A stretch of 64,000 bases of DNA from Sycon ciliatum. Its lineage: Eukaryota; Porifera; Calcarea; Leucosolenida; Sycettidae. The notes beneath the pieces are model-generated. The model was not told the origin of the DNA, searched no databases, and worked only from the letters and a program-made list of their open reading frames with translations. The stretch is taken from positions 28,065,966-28,129,965 of the forward strand of contig NC_088650.1 of the NCBI RefSeq assembly GCF_964019385.1, read 5' to 3'. Both the position numbers and the translations under genes were made by a program. This document shows positions 1-12,950 of this stretch, piece by piece (within the stretch, counting starts at the first letter, position 1; each line of letters opens with the position of its first letter).

Positions 1-1946
1 GTCCATATGTCACAGCACTGACCAGGCAATGAGAAGATGGCTACTCGGCTTCATGAGAACATTATTACTGGATCTATGTTCCCCGCCTATGTTTCCAAGG
101 CTATCGACCGGTCCAGGCTTGTGTCTGACTCAGTAGGTTCACGGCATGCGTGCACGCATGAGGGATATCGCTACTAACTTGGGCGTTACCATGCGGATAT
201 GGACATGACATAAGCATCTGCATGCATGGTCTACTGGCTGACACAAAGAATAATAATATTATTACTAGGATCTTCACGATACGGGCAAGTTGGGAGTCTA
301 GCTGTATGTACATGACTTCGCATTAGTACCAGTGAAGTGATGGAAGCAAGAGCACACATTCCACACAACTACAATCAGGTACAACAGTCCTGTACATGTA
401 CATGTATGTACAGTGTAAAGTGTACAATATAGGTTCTATGCTCTCCATTACTCTCAAGATTTCACCAGAAATTCACACCGTACAGATATTAGAATTCAAA
501 GCATTCGAAGAAAATACTTTTGTACGTTATCTTCTTGATGAATGTGCACACCTTTCAATCGTGCCAGGCAGATGACTGTTGGTCTTGTCAGGTGACGACC
601 TGGTTAGCTGTCAATCTACTCAGGATAACAGGATTGCCATGAGCGACCTTGGCCAAACGCCTGGGTCCCTGTCAAGGTTCAGCAGCTCAGTGGACACACA
701 AACATGTGCTATTGCCGCGCTGGAATGGTAAAGCTGTGACTTAGCAATTCTTTGCCCACGGATCAACACTGACAACAGTGCAGAGCACTCCTGGACATGC
801 AAACATACACAAACCCTGTGATCAACATTATCCTGCATAAGCCTTTCGTGTTTAGGATTGAGCACTGGTCATCGGGTTCCCTCTGTTCAACCCTCCTCCA
901 CCTTCATACTCGATTCTAAGAAATGACATGATTTGGTCTCGAAGTGCCCATTTTCGGACTTCACTCAGAATTATCACATTGTTGATATCGTTCATTGCGA
1001 ATGCCAGGCAACACGTTAAATGAAATGCAGTTGAGATAACATTCTCTACCGCTGTCGCTGGCCGTTGGGTGTCTTCTTGGTTTGTGCGAAATCCGCTGAA
1101 TCATACCATGTATAGGTGGTCGGGAGCGCTTTGCTGGTGTTCTGGGCAGGGTTTGCCGAGACGTGTAGACTATGCGCCGGTGATAAATTACTCGCATTAC
1201 TCGCACTCAGAGTCGCAGCGCCAAACTGTTGCAGAGCACACTGTTATGCACCGGAACGGGGTCGCAATGTCCGTCTTGCTTCTAACGCACACAGCAGCTC
1301 TGCTGCACTGCTCCAAGACGGGGTCGCGGAGAGCGACACTTGCTGCGTAGAACTACACTTGTAGTACCTGTTGTCAGGCTGGACTTAACCGTACATGGGA
1401 TGGATGTTTGAAGTATCTGATTTGCTTTGGTAGTTGGCTATACGATGATTCATAAGTGGATCGTTTCACTTAGCCCAAGCAATGGGATTCATCGTGGCGC
1501 GGACAATGCGATGCGGACTTTCCGTGCTGGACACCGAGGTAACGCTAGGTCGCTTGGCCCACACCTTCACGTCAATACATTCCCATTGTCCGTTGTGCAT
1601 TTGCGCTGCTGTACATATCCGACGTCACTAACCGTCCTTCTGGGGCAAGTCGCTGCCCGGCTGCACTAGCACTGTGCAATATCATTGGGCTGTTAGCCGA
1701 GATATGACGTGATGTCATTACCCTACGAGGATGTGGCGTTGTGCGTGTGTTTGACAAGGTAGTGGTCGAACTGGTGCGGGGAATACCGATACATACGTGC
1801 CCGTACTCAACATGTACAGGAATACGAAGCGGTGGTAGCTAGCAGGGGCGTATAGGTATGTATGTCAAGACCATAAACGAGTAAACAAAATTGGCTGCAG
1901 CTACATGTAGCTCGCGGAACGCTATAAAACCACGTCGAGGATCGAA
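1..1946. other. Gene-free stretch
   Basis: No exon, RNA gene or terminal-repeat element could be supported here. It contains scattered copies of the TACATG repeat and short open frames without coding character. The last bases before 1947 include a TATAAA-like hexamer at 1923-1928, which lies too close to the ATG at 1947 to be read as its promoter with any confidence. Confidence 0.5.
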
Positions 1947-2841
1947 ATGATAGACAGAACACTATTTGAGCCTTTCAGAAGAAGGAACAGCTTCGTAATT
2001 TCATTTGCTCAAATTGCTCTGCCGTCTGTCATCATGGACGCATTCTTTGCCGGCTTCTTTTGGCTGATATTCTCGCCAGCGTTCCAGATGTACTTGCAGA
2101 TTCCTGAGAACGGCACCCAGCCACTGTTCTCGGCTGCAAACTGTACCAAACATGGTGAGTCTAGTCTGCCTTTCCTAGCGCCTATAAGGCGTACAGTGGT
2201 CGTGCTACATGTCCGTTGCTTGCCACTGTCTTGATATCGTTGATAGGGTTGTGGTGCTGAAGTAGTTCAATCAAGTCCTATAGAAGTTTAAAACTTCCAA
2301 GATTATTCTGCACATGACCCACATGTACACGATTGTAGATTAAAATTGCCTTCTACCTCCCTGCACCTTGTATTCATCATGACTTGTGTTTCTCGTTCGT
2401 GTTGTCTTGGCTCTTGCAGCTTTGTTCGAGTACAAGGGAATCTCCACGGAGTGTGCATCGCAAGGTGGTGTGGAGGGCTTCAAGCATTACTTCGAGAGCG
2501 CCCTGCACCCGAACCGCTTCCTGAGCAGCCGCTGCGGGAACATGACTCTGCGACGCGCAAAGCACGTCAACAACGTCTTCACACTGCAAGCATCGTCCGT
2601 TCCGGGAATGGAAAACTCATTTCATTTTGTACAGCAGAGGACGCAGCGTATCCTCGTCGTCTCTTCGGACGGCCTGGGAAAGTTCGTTGACGGTCGCATT
2701 GTCCACGCATCTCCTTTGCTGCAGAAGAGAGCATCACTGAATCTGATTGCGGTGAGACCATCGCGTGGCTCACAACCAGTTGACGATGTATGCAGGTTGT
2801 ACGAAGATGACAAGGAGGATGGCCTGCATCAGTTTGTATGA
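1947..2841 (+). CDS. Unrecognised membrane-associated protein, last two exons
   Basis: Two exons are seen: 1947-2154, ending at a GTGAGT donor, and 2420-2841, starting after a TTGCAG acceptor. The junction keeps phase (a split Ala codon) and the product is about 210 residues from the ATG at 1947. Residues about 26-51 are strongly hydrophobic (a membrane helix or membrane anchor), followed by two N-glycosylation sequons (NGT near residue 55, NCT near 65). The second exon encodes a soluble, Cys-poor domain with a pattern Cys-x(n)-Arg-x-Ala...Phe-x-Leu-Gln...Arg-Thr-Gln...Leu-Val-Val. The same pattern and exon order recur in the gene ending at 21909, so the two are paralogues. The ATG may be internal: the frame is open upstream to 1911 and a further 5' exon could join there. 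The layout (hydrophobic segment, then a small C-terminal domain) loosely recalls the C-terminus of calcium-channel alpha-2/delta subunits. The similarity is too weak to name it. Confidence 0.5.
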
Positions 2842-3352
2842 GAACTGAAAGAGAAATATTATTGTTTTGTTCTGTGCATTGTCCTCGAATATTGTCGTGA
2901 ATATCATTATTATTGCATAGACAAATACACTAGAGAACAACTATCATACTAAAGGGAAGATATGTGCAATATTTATTTCAACAATCATCATGGACCTAAT
3001 GTCCTTTTCTGATACTATATTTATATTACATCTACATGGACAATGAAGACCTTTATTCCGATGATATCTATTAGAAAATCTTACGCCTCAAATTGGTAGA
3101 AGGATGAGGTATATTTCACTGATTTATATTTTATCGTTTACATTCCAACATTTTATCTTCAATTCATACTAAGAATAATACAAGTGAAAACGACTAAATT
3201 GTGTACGTGATTGCACTGGAGCTGAAATGATATCTGTGTCCGTCGGTTCTGCATGGGTCCATGAAGCATTCCTTGGTCATGTTCTTGCATGTAGTTTGTG
3301 AGCTTGACCATAAGTAGATACATTGTACATGTACATGTACATGTTCATTGTA

Positions 3353-3498
3353 CAGTGCTTCTCAATGAAATCCAATCATGTGAATCAAGTCCTCACCAGT
3401 TTACCATCCCACTAGCGTTCGCAGGTCTAGGGCTGAACGGCGCTCAGCGTGGCATTCACTCCGCCGGTCGGATTTCATGAAGCAACAATTTATGCTGT
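3353..3498. mobile_element. MITE, CAGTGCT..CTCAATGAAATC family, copy 1
   Basis: The left end reads CAGTGCTTCTCAATGAAATC after a TA. The right end carries a decayed inverted copy (GGATTTCAT..AGCAAC) near 3479-3488. Its interior shares GGTCTAGGG with the better preserved copy at 63235-63382. A TA target and a CAGTG terminus are typical of Tc1/mariner-type non-autonomous elements. No coding capacity. The right boundary is uncertain by about 10 bp. Confidence 0.6.
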
Positions 3499-4383
3499 AT
3501 GACAGTTGCTATGCGTCTATTGTCCTGGAGTGGAGTTGCTGATATGCGTACCGGCTGGTTGTGTCTCACCCCACCTGGCGATGTCTATTGTCATGCTTTG
3601 ACTCGACATAACAGATGACATTGTCAGTTTAGAGAGCACCACAGTATGGATTCCTGGAATCCGCAAAGTTTCGGAGGGTCGCGATGGAAAAGGCAAGATG
3701 CGTGAATACGAACTTTGTTTTAAAGTTTGTTAGGTTGTGCGTCGACATTGTCAGCTACTGGCTACGCTGCTCTGTGTTGTTGTGTAGTGTGCTAAACAGA
3801 TGGAGCACAAAGTCGTTACATGTACATTGAATCTGGTGATATGCCCTTTGGCTTTGGCGCAGTTCCGATGCACACGTACAGGTATTTCTATATACACACT
3901 CATTTCAGGTTTATGAAGTCATGCATCTTTATTATTTTGTTCATCACACATTCTTCTGAAAATCGCTCCGAGCATCCATGTAGCTATGTTACTTGTATGT
4001 TAGTAACAGGGATTCATTTCACAATGCACAGAAAGACAGTGATTTGTGCAAACTTACTTACACAACACGCCATTCAGGCCCTGCCTGTGGCTGTGATCGT
4101 GCCTATCACTACAATAGAGGCTGAACATGGCGTGGAGAAGTTTACATACCGTTTATGCCCCCGCATGACCTTGTAAACGGCACAACAAATCTATGAACAA
4201 CAGAATTCCGCACCGCTTTGACCAATCGCAATGAAAAGCTTTGTGAAGACGATCACAGCTTATACAACCACAACGACTGCTAGAGACGAACACGTCAATG
4301 CGGGCATTGAACAATGGCTGTGATTGTCCATCCACATGTACATGTATCTATAAACAGCGTGGTAAGAGATTGGCTGAGATTGA

Positions 4384-4413
4384 CTAGGCTGCCCAGAATA
4401 CTGGGCAGCCTAG
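4384..4413. repeat. Perfect 13-bp stem hairpin
   Basis: CTAGGCTGCCCAG is followed by AATA and then by its exact reverse complement. This gives a 13-bp perfect stem with a 4-nt loop. No gene context is evident, and it may be a small inversion duplication. Confidence 0.7.
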
Positions 4414-5420
4414 AACTAATGAAGAAAGTGCAGGAATTTGCTGCGTACACGCTTCTGTACATAATAACCATTGAGGCTTTGATTGACTGATATGGTCCCA
4501 CACGAAATGTACAATCATGTACATGAAACATCTGGTAGTGAGTCGTAGATCATCGTATTGATATACATGACTGTACATGTATATGACTTATTGTACATAT
4601 CGCCACATACTATCATTGTCCTTGTGCGCTTGACTCTGTGTGACTTTCAGCTTCCAGGCACTAGCTCGCCCGCTTTTCGTGGCATCGATGGCGGATTGTA
4701 TGCTGATGGCGCCAATTCCATGTTGATATTTCATGTACCGGCATGTGTGCCAGTATATGTTTCGATGTACATGTACACAAGTTAGCAATGGAACGAGGCT
4801 GAATGAATTTCAGCTACATGTACAAGTATAACGTGGAGTTTCATGGCAATCCGCCAATTCTCAGACAACTGCTGGAAAGGTACCCTGGGGTTATAGGATA
4901 GCTTGTACATGTTCAATATACTTATACATGTACAGCATTGTAAGCCTTTTCGACTTGGAACACCTGATTCATCTTACCATAGTCCTACATTGCACATACA
5001 TGTAACGCACGTTGGCCTTCAGTTCCACAGCTGCACAACATAGCCGAACATGATTAACAGTTTCTACCGATGAAGGTTCACTGCAGTTCCGGGAAGGATT
5101 CTTTTGAGACATGAACAGCTGGGCTCGAATGCAACGCGACAATGTGCAATACTGGTGGGATTTCCGCTCGGAGTTTATGAGCATCTACTGTCCATATACA
5201 TGTACATGTACGTTGCCTTACATCATTATTTTACTATGCCTTTAAAGTTTAGACTCTTGCAGTCTTGGTGTGGCGAAGAAAGAGCCAAGCAGGACTACTC
5301 CTAGTAAGCTTCAGTCCAGGGAGCTGTCAGTGTACACTACAGAATGTACTACACAGTCAGACTCATACTGGAGTCATGGACTCAGACTCATAGTGCATTG
5401 TGTGTGTCTTGGTCTCGGCG

Positions 5421-5448
5421 TACATGTACATGTACATGTACATGCATG
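5421..5448. repeat. (TACATG)n cluster
   Basis: Four and a half units of the hexamer TACATG, which forms the self-complementary octamer TACATGTA. This is one of dozens of such clusters spread across the window. Others of similar length lie at 7862-7883, 13348-13368 and 28612-28637. Confidence 0.9.
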
Positions 5449-5685
5449 TGCGGATACGGTGTACTCAATACAGGTCTACTCTCCATATAACGTAATCTCT
5501 GGGACCACGCAAACATTATGTTATATCGAGAGTTATGTTGTGTAGAAAACCGTGTGTGAAATACAAGATGCACCTCAAAATGAAGGGTATTACAAGGCGG
5601 GTTCAACCGTGCAAACATATACACACTGTACCACCGGTCACCATCGACATCAGATACCATCAATGCTGCAGAAAATATGCACAAT

Positions 5686-5942
5686 AGGACTAAACTGGCT
5701 AGCTACGGCTACAGCTTGATTGTACCGCGCACGTGAATCTACGTTGTATCGAGAGTGTACACGTCGGGGACTGCGCGTATGGTGCGTTATGCCGAGGTTT
5801 ACGTTATGTAGGACTAAACTGGCCTAAACTGCCTAGCTACAGCTACCGCTTGATCATACCATGCACGTGAATTAATGTTGTATCGAGAGTGCGCACGTCG
5901 GGGACCGCCGTAGCGTGTGTTATGTCGAGGTTTATGTTATGT
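5686..5942. repeat. Tandem duplication, about 124-bp unit
   Basis: Two diverged copies (5686-5809 and 5810-5942) each begin AGGACTAAACTGGC and end near GAGGTTTA.GTTATGT. Related short motifs (TTGTATCGAGAGTG, TTATATCGAGAG) recur at 5521-5533 and 6046-6058. This suggests the unit comes from the subterminal repeats of an old DNA transposon. Confidence 0.65.
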
Positions 5943-8277
5943 AGGATTATGTTGTGTAGAACAAATTTTGCGTGGGAGTGAAGCTGTTTCGGCGCGGGAT
6001 TTGATTTTTTTATGTACTAACGAGGTTTATGTACAAGTGAGAGTTGTTATATCGAGAGCAGACCTGTACAATGTCATGTATTATGTGTGGTGTGTCAAAA
6101 GAGCTAGAGGGGTGTACATGTACATGTAGATCCTGTTGAAAAGGTGCGAACAATTGAAAAGTTACTTTTGCGCGGAAGTGGTGCTTTGAGAAATCTTGTC
6201 ACGTGCTTGCTTCCGATATGCACCGCTTGGTCGTTTAATTAGTAATTACACATGGTGACTCGTGCCGCCCCTCCCAAGTGTCCCCAATACCACTCTCTTA
6301 CATGTACAGCTAGCTACAGCACTGGCAACTACCACCACGTGGTCTCACGTGGAAGATCTTGGGACGTCATTTAAAGTAGCCAGGTACTTGAAGTATTGTG
6401 CTTGAAGCTGGGTATCGGCAACGACATGGCTGTGTTTGCAGAATGCTCCATTAGAACTGGCATTATAGCATCAATGACATTGAGTGAACAGAGCTACTGG
6501 AGACAGTGGAGTGTGCCTCACCCAGTCGCCCAGTCACGCTGCAAACCAATGAATTATACAGGCCATTACAGGTTTAATACAATTATGCACACAAAGTCAA
6601 TAACAGCTAGGGCTGAGCACCAAGTACATGTACTTGCACATATGTAGACATGATGATACATGTACATGTACATTGCATTCTCATTATGTCTTGACACAAT
6701 CAAAGGGATGATAGACTAAAGGTGTGATGTGAAGGTGCGTCTAACGGTAAAGCCGTAACACTATGAAGATTAATTACATGGCACATTATGAATGTACATG
6801 TACATGACTATGTAGATGAGAGGGAGGGGCTGTACTAAGGGCGATCCCGCATGTGACCATGAAGAAGCATCAACGAAGCGCACAATGGTGTGTGGTATAA
6901 TGTGCAGCTGACGCGCACTTTCACATCCAATCCATGTTCACGAAGAATACAACATACAGTGCACATGTCAATTAAATGTTTGTGTCCAGCTCCCTGGACC
7001 AACACGCCCAGGATGTATCTAATTATATGCAGGTAGGAGATCTTACAACATCAACATTATCTGGTTGGAAATTGTCGCTCCATACTATACATCATTAGAA
7101 TGGTGTTGAAGGTTCACTCCTCCGTCGTCTGAACCTGCCAGTCTCTTTGTGGGTGTGAGGGTGTTTCCACTGCCACTTTATCCTGTTAAGGACAATTTCC
7201 CCACCAAGATGTGTAATCACGAAACACGGTCCGCCACAATATCATGTGCAAAGCAGGCAACATGGCGACCAACCTACATGGAACTGCCTTAAAGTAACTT
7301 CATGGATCAGCTCGAGCAGCTGACCAAATCATAGTATGACTTTCAATCGCCAAATCAGACCCGGTGAAAAATCACGTGTTGTACTAGTACTAGTAATCCA
7401 TATTTCCATATTTCCTATTGAAGATGGCAACAAAGAATTAATCCATATTTCGTGTATGACTTTCCTCAGGGCGTGTGTGGGAGGGCAGGACGAAGCAACT
7501 AGTGTCTCAACCTTCAGTCCGCACCTGCTCTGCTCGACCGTCTCCAGTTCTCCATGTTTGTGCACGCATGGACCAAGGTCTACATGAGTTGTCAAGTTAC
7601 ATGTATACGCCTGGTTCCGTGGGTAGGTTCTCCACTGCCAGAACATGCCCATACTGTGCTTGGTTGTGCATGAAACTGTAGTTGTTTCTGATAATGTTCG
7701 ATGCTATTTCTATCTTCATCCCTGCACATGTACATGTCCATGTATGCAGGTTGAACTGTTTTAAAAGGTACATGTGCCCATTGACTTGTCGGATACTGGG
7801 ATAGGATGCAAGGTGCTTCGCTGTGCATGGTTCCTATGTCTTTCCTTGCCAACAATGTACCTGTACATGTACATGTACATGTATGTCGGAACTCTAGTGT
7901 TGTTATTGGTTCCATTGGTTAGGGTCGTCACCTGAATATTGGGCAGGGTCTTCAGGACATTGCTGTTTAATTAGCTCTTATGAAGTTCCGCTTAGAATAA
8001 GGGTTTGACTGTGAGCACTACAATCATGAAGGTTGTAGATGATTGTGTGTCGGAGCTGAAGGATAAACCGTCGGAAAGTGCGACAGGCCAAGAACTAATC
8101 ATACGGAACGTATTCAGTGTATAACACAAGTGACCTTCCATCTTGCAGCAAAACTCTGTAGTTGACTGACAGGCCTGACAAGTGGAGAGCTGATATTGAC
8201 ATCCGCATCCTCTCAATCATTTTCACCTATTCATACATGTAGTATAATCTAAACATGTACTGGTAGGGGTGGGTTAA

Positions 8278-8310
8278 CGTACACGGTACACGGTGCACGG
8301 TGCACGGTGC
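8278..8310. repeat. Short tandem repeat of CACGGT
   Basis: About five copies of a CACGGTA/CACGGTG hexamer. No function apparent. Confidence 0.7.
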
Positions 8311-9235
8311 TGAGTGTAAGTCAGTTTGTTTCTCACTACCGGTAGTGCACTGGAGGTGACTCAGTATTCTCTATTGTTTTTGTTCCAGAGAGATTGGCCA
8401 CTCGAACACACAATACAGGTACTGGGCTGCCGGCTCGACACAACTCATACGTTGTACCGTGACGGCCAGTTGGGTACTGTTGGTTCGCAAGGTTACGCAG
8501 ATAGAGCGAGGCAGAGGAGTTCATAGAAGAGGCCACTCGAAATACTCCAACTCAACAACCAATCAATCTCTTAGTCATCTCGATCGGTTAGGTACAATGT
8601 ACCTGAACTGAAGGTTTTCATTGGGAGAAGGTTTACGATACACCAGTACAAGCTGAATGCGATTGATTATTGTTTATGTTTGCCGAAAAGCTAGCGCTTT
8701 GAACAGGTCCATAATGGCCGGCCAACTGCATACAAACAGGTGAACTGGGGAGCAGAAAGCTCTATCCCTACGCTGTTGCATGCCGGTGTCAAACAGAACG
8801 CAAGGTATCAATGAGCTTCGTCACGGTCGACCGCCGTGAGTGCCAAGACTAGCTCTACCGACGGACTTCAACATCAACACGGAAACAGAGTTTTACTAGC
8901 CTTTAGTTTAGCTAAACCCGGGGACACGGCGCAATACTGAAGTGTTTATCAGGGTGATTGCGCTGAGCAACTGGTTCTGCTTAACGTTAACGGCTTTAGT
9001 TCCGATTCGCAAGGTGCTTGTATAGAGTGAAGACACAGAGAAAGTGAACCTGTGATGTTGCCAAAAGGATTTGTTTTCTCACTGTTCTGTATGATTTAAT
9101 TTTAGAGTGACTCTCGCTACAAGTTACTTGGTTCTAGTGCCGTTCTACTGGAGATCTTGTTCCTGTAATCTTCGACCGAGACATAGTGTTTAATTAAATT
9201 AACAATAGATAAACCTTGTTTTGTTGAACACATGG

Positions 9236-9370
9236 TGTTGGTTGACGGCATGTTACAAGGCGGAAGGTCGCAAGACCTTGGCTCTGCCAACTGTGGATGG
9301 TTGTAGTTAAGGGGCCCTGTTTCCCAAAATAGTGGTCCTCCGCCTTGTATAAACATGCTGTCAACCAACA
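9236..9370. mobile_element. Small fold-back element
   Basis: The left arm (9236-9264) and right arm (9339-9370) are near-perfect inverted copies: TGTTGGTTGAC.GCATGTT..ACAAGGCGGA, with three extra bases in the right arm. The interior is about 75 bp. It has the build of a MITE or other fold-back element and directly abuts the target duplication of the SINE at 9388. Not assigned to a superfamily. Confidence 0.5.
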
Positions 9371-9387
9371 AGTATAATTATTATTAT

Positions 9388-9521
9388 GTTGACTAGTTTG
9401 AGGGAAAGACACAAACGGGAAAAGTCCGAAGAAAAAGTTGACTGTCACCACCAGGACTCGAACCAGGGACCCTCGCTTGTAGCTGCCGATGCTCTAACCA
9501 CTGAGCTATGGTGTAGTCGTC
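9388..9521 (-). mobile_element. tRNA-derived SINE, copy 1
   Basis: The minus strand has a tRNA-like head with an A box (TAGCTCAGTGG) and a B box (GGTTCGAGTCC). A tail follows containing GACTTTTCCCGTTTGTGTC and ending TTTCCCTCAAACTAGTC. A 14-bp direct repeat, ATAATTATTATTAT, lies on both sides (9374-9387 and 9522-9535), as expected for LINE-driven insertion. The T stem and anticodon stem carry mismatches, so it is not a working tRNA. Other copies lie at 50416-50550 and 60502-60703. Confidence 0.85.
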
Positions 9522-10221
9522 ATAATTATTATTATACATGTATAGGTCTTTCTTCACTGACGCCCTCAAGGGGAGTTCAAGCCAACTAATTGCATGTATT
9601 AATATTTATTAGGGCAAGAAGTGAAGAACTAGTCCAGGGAAAATTGTATTGGTTTTATTCAGCCTGCTTGTTGTGATCAATCAAAATGCCCCGCTTCAAT
9701 GGTACTAGTGTTGTGTGGTGATACACCAAGCAAAACAGCGACAACAACAACAATCGTGCATTGTGGACGGTGTCAGCTCATCGTGACACTGAAATGACAA
9801 GTACCCTCTGCTCTCCAGTCAGCAGCAATTGTTCTCCATACGGCACTTGGCAGCGTCATCGTTTCCAAACGGGGCCGCAGCGCCGAATCTACAAATACAT
9901 GTACATGTACAACGGGGCTTGGTGAAGCGGAAGCTGCTGTGATTCTGGACGAAAAGACTGCACGACAGTTGTACCATTGGAAAAAATATCATGCTGCTAA
10001 CTGTCATTGCTAACAAGTTTTCCCATCGCAGTCGTTTGGTAGCACAAACCGGAATAAGCCCCAGGAAAATGGACCTACCTGTACATGATGCACGGCTATC
10101 AGTGGCGAAAAATAACAATCTCATCAATGTGTGGGTAGCGAACTCCAAATCGATTGCAAACGCAAATACTAAAATTTAGCATTACCGATACATACATGTA
10201 CATGTCCATTGTGTACATGTA

Positions 10222-11890
10222 CAGTGTTGGCCAGAAGTTTGGGCCTACCTATAAATTCTTGGGGTTTGGCATAATATAGTGGTGCTGCCAGGTTGTTTAT
10301 CTTCAAACCTGCTGCAAGCCCGATGAAAACGTGGGAGATAAGTTTTCTACAGTGCACGTGCGCTTCAAATCAAATTTTCACGTGAAAATCATGAAAAAGC
10401 TAGGCCCAAATTTTTGGCCAAAATATTTGAATTTGTACGGTACGGTACGGTACAAAAATGTGTGATGCAAAACCAGCGGGAAATTCAACTACACGACGCG
10501 TGGTGGTCCTCACGACACGAACAACAAATTTTAGTTGCTGTTTTTGACATTTCTCCTTCACCATGGGTCGATCCAAGCAACTTTGGCTCTGACGTGAGGG
10601 AGTTGACAGTGAAGATGAATAGTGATGGCCTCTCGTCGAATGATATCGCCAATTTGACCCACGTTTGTGTGCGTACGGTGAGAAAATTGTCACCAGGTTC
10701 GCAGTGACGCAAAGCTGCAAGAATACGCCTCGTTCTGGTCATCCAAGGCTGACGTCTGCTCGTGACCAGTGGTGACGACAGGTGCCTCAAGGTGATGTCT
10801 CTGGCTAGCAGAAGGATTTTGTAGTACGAGCTCAAGGCAGACTGGTGCAAAACCGTGGCAAACATGCCCCGAGCCGTATGGAACGTCCCAGACTGCTGAA
10901 AGCCGGCCTGAGAGGCTACAGGACCACAACAAAACCGTATATCAGCCAGAAAATTGAAGAAACGACTGGTCTTTGCCAGGGCCCACCCAGGATGTACTGT
11001 GGACCAGTGGAGCAACGTGCTGTGGTCCCACAAGTTTTAATTTAATATGAGAGCACCAGATGGTGTGGTGTATTTCAGTCGTAGACCAGGTGTACAACTG
11101 GTGCCAGAGTGTACTGTTGGACCAGTCAAGCACAGTGGTGGCTACATCATGATACGGGACCGCGTCACCGGCAACGGTGTCGGGCGGCTCTACAACGTTA
11201 ACGGAGCGATGAAAGCAGACCAATACCAAGAAATACTGCAGAACAGTATGCAGCCGTCCATGGTCGATGTGTTGCGCGGTCTGGATGGTGTATTTGCGCG
11301 CGCACACACGGCAAAGGCGTAATTGGCGGACCGCCCATATCGCGTACTGGAGCGGCGGGCGCAGTCGCCGGACCTAAATCCGATTGAGTATTTGTGGGAA
11401 ATGCTGAATTGACTCTGCCATGATGTTCCCCAAGTCCCATCAACAGAAACACAGCCTGGGGAAGTGTGCAAGAGAGCATGGCGGAAGATCAGCAGGGACA
11501 AGTCCGCGAAACCCGTCGCGGCCATGCCGGCGCGCATGGAGGCTGTCGTCAAGGCAAAGGGAGGACCTACTAAGTGGCAAAATTGGGCAAACAGTTCACT
11601 GATAGGTTCTTAGCATGGAAACAAATCATTTAGATTAGTTTTAGTTGATGTCAATCAGCTAGTCACCTGGATTTTGTTGTTTTTCAATTTTGGCCGTAAG
11701 TTTGGGCCTACGCTTTTTCGATTAATTTGACTTTATTTTATTTTACAACTATGTAGCCGTCAAAGGATGGTTCAGAATATCATCTCTTCTATAGACAGTC
11801 AACTTCAGTAGGTTTTTTCGTGCACTTTACAAAGATTCTCTCTAGAAACCTGTTTTCTCTTGGGTAGGCCCAAACATCTGGCCAACACTG
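10222..11890 (+). mobile_element. Tc1-like DNA transposon, decayed
   Basis: The inverted ends read CAGTGTTGGCCAGA.GTTTGGGCCTAC (10222-10248, and the reverse complement at 11864-11890) with one mismatch. Both are flanked by TA, the Tc1/mariner target. The length, about 1.67 kb, is usual for an autonomous Tc1 element. The interior encodes a broken Tc1 transposase on the plus strand. The insertion lies inside a TACATGTA repeat cluster. Confidence 0.9.
10563..11612 (+). pseudogene. Tc1-like transposase pseudogene
   Basis: The reading starts at an ATG at 10563 (MGRSKQL) and shifts between frames. Recognisable Tc1 blocks are a helix-turn-helix-like N-terminus (about 10590-10690), the block around PDGVVYFSRRPG followed by CTVGPVKH and NGVGRLYNVNG (11047-11220), a HTAKA block near 11308-11322, and AQSPDLNPIEYLWEML near 11359-11406. 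The last is the DLNPIE signature that carries the final catalytic acidic residue. Several frameshifts and in-frame stops separate these blocks, so no active enzyme is made from this copy. The third catalytic block (D-N-A-P-C-H in intact relatives) is badly degraded. Confidence 0.85.
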
Positions 11891-12420
11891 TACATGTACA
11901 TTGTGTCAATTGTTTGTTTTGTTTGCGATAATGTGTAACAGCTATTTGTGCCTCAGTCACTATCCTGGAAAGAACTGAAAAACTCAAGTCGAAAAGTGGA
12001 AGTCTTCGCACAGGGTGTCCACAAATGGCACAATCGTGCCCTGGTGCAGCCTTTTACCACCTTGCCGACCGCTGCTATGCTTCTCACACTAAGTTTGTGG
12101 ATACGAATCACGCAGATGGTCATGCGAAACGTACATGCAGTCTCGGATTGTTGCTACGTGGCATGACATGCAGTCAATGTTCGTGCCTTCTAAATTAACG
12201 TACAATACATACAATGTAAGCTATGGTTTAAAATTACTTTGCCACTGCGAGAAGATACCCCTCTACATTTAGTGTACAATCATGTACATTTGTACTACAT
12301 GTACATGTGCAATGTGCCTGTAAATGTAGCTGAAATCACAAACTTGAATTACGGAATTCCTCTGTCATCCCAGCGCTCAATGCCTCACTACCTCGGTGGG
12401 CAGATTCCATTTTGAAAAGA

Positions 12421-12520
12421 ATGCGGAGCGATGTTTTTCTTGCCATTGGAGTTTTGTTTTTTGTATTTTATGGAGTTTACCCCTTATTGCCATACCCAGG
12501 CAAACTATTTCACCGGAAAG
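12421..12520 (+). CDS. Candidate first exon with signal anchor
   Basis: An ATG opens a 33-codon segment whose residues 4-20 are hydrophobic (DVFLAIGVLFFVFYG), as in a signal peptide or signal anchor. It ends at an AAAG|GTGATT donor. It joins in phase to the candidate exon at 12951 (a split Gly codon). It lies upstream of the unrecognised gene at 19346-21909 on the same strand and may be its 5' end, but no exon linking the two was found. Confidence 0.3.
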
Positions 12521-12950
12521 GTGATTCTAAAATACATGTACAATTTACTTCTCTAGCTGCAACCATCCATTACATTACACCTTTTTCAACCATTTCAGCT
12601 GTCATTTGCCCTGATCATGCCTCATGCGTGTTTCACAGCATACACTGTAGTACGTTTCCGCTCATTTTCTTCTTCAACACACGCTAGCCGTATTACTTTG
12701 TTCTTGCCCGTACAAGAGGCTATGTCTAGTATCAAGAGTCCATGGACTCTTGCTAGTATCCATTACATTACATGTCTGATGTGGTTGATACATGTACATG
12801 CGCAAGGATATGCAAGGATATCCTTCCCAATTTTATACATTTTTGGGCACTTGCAGGATTCCTAGGCTCCTAGCACAGGTGTGAGGAATTACCGACCCTG
12901 CCATGCCACAGTTTGAGAGGGCAGCATATTTTTACTCTACTCTTACGCAG

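Larger units (their letters stand above)
2842..9235. other. Gene-free stretch with MITE, tandem duplication and hairpin
   Basis: No convincing exon was found. The stretch contains a degenerate MITE (3353-3498), a 30-bp perfect hairpin (4384-4413), a tandem duplication (5686-5942) and many TACATGTA-type repeat clusters, for example at 5421-5448, 6114-6128 and 7861-7883. Short open frames rich in His-Val or Met-Tyr are translations of that repeat. Confidence 0.5.
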
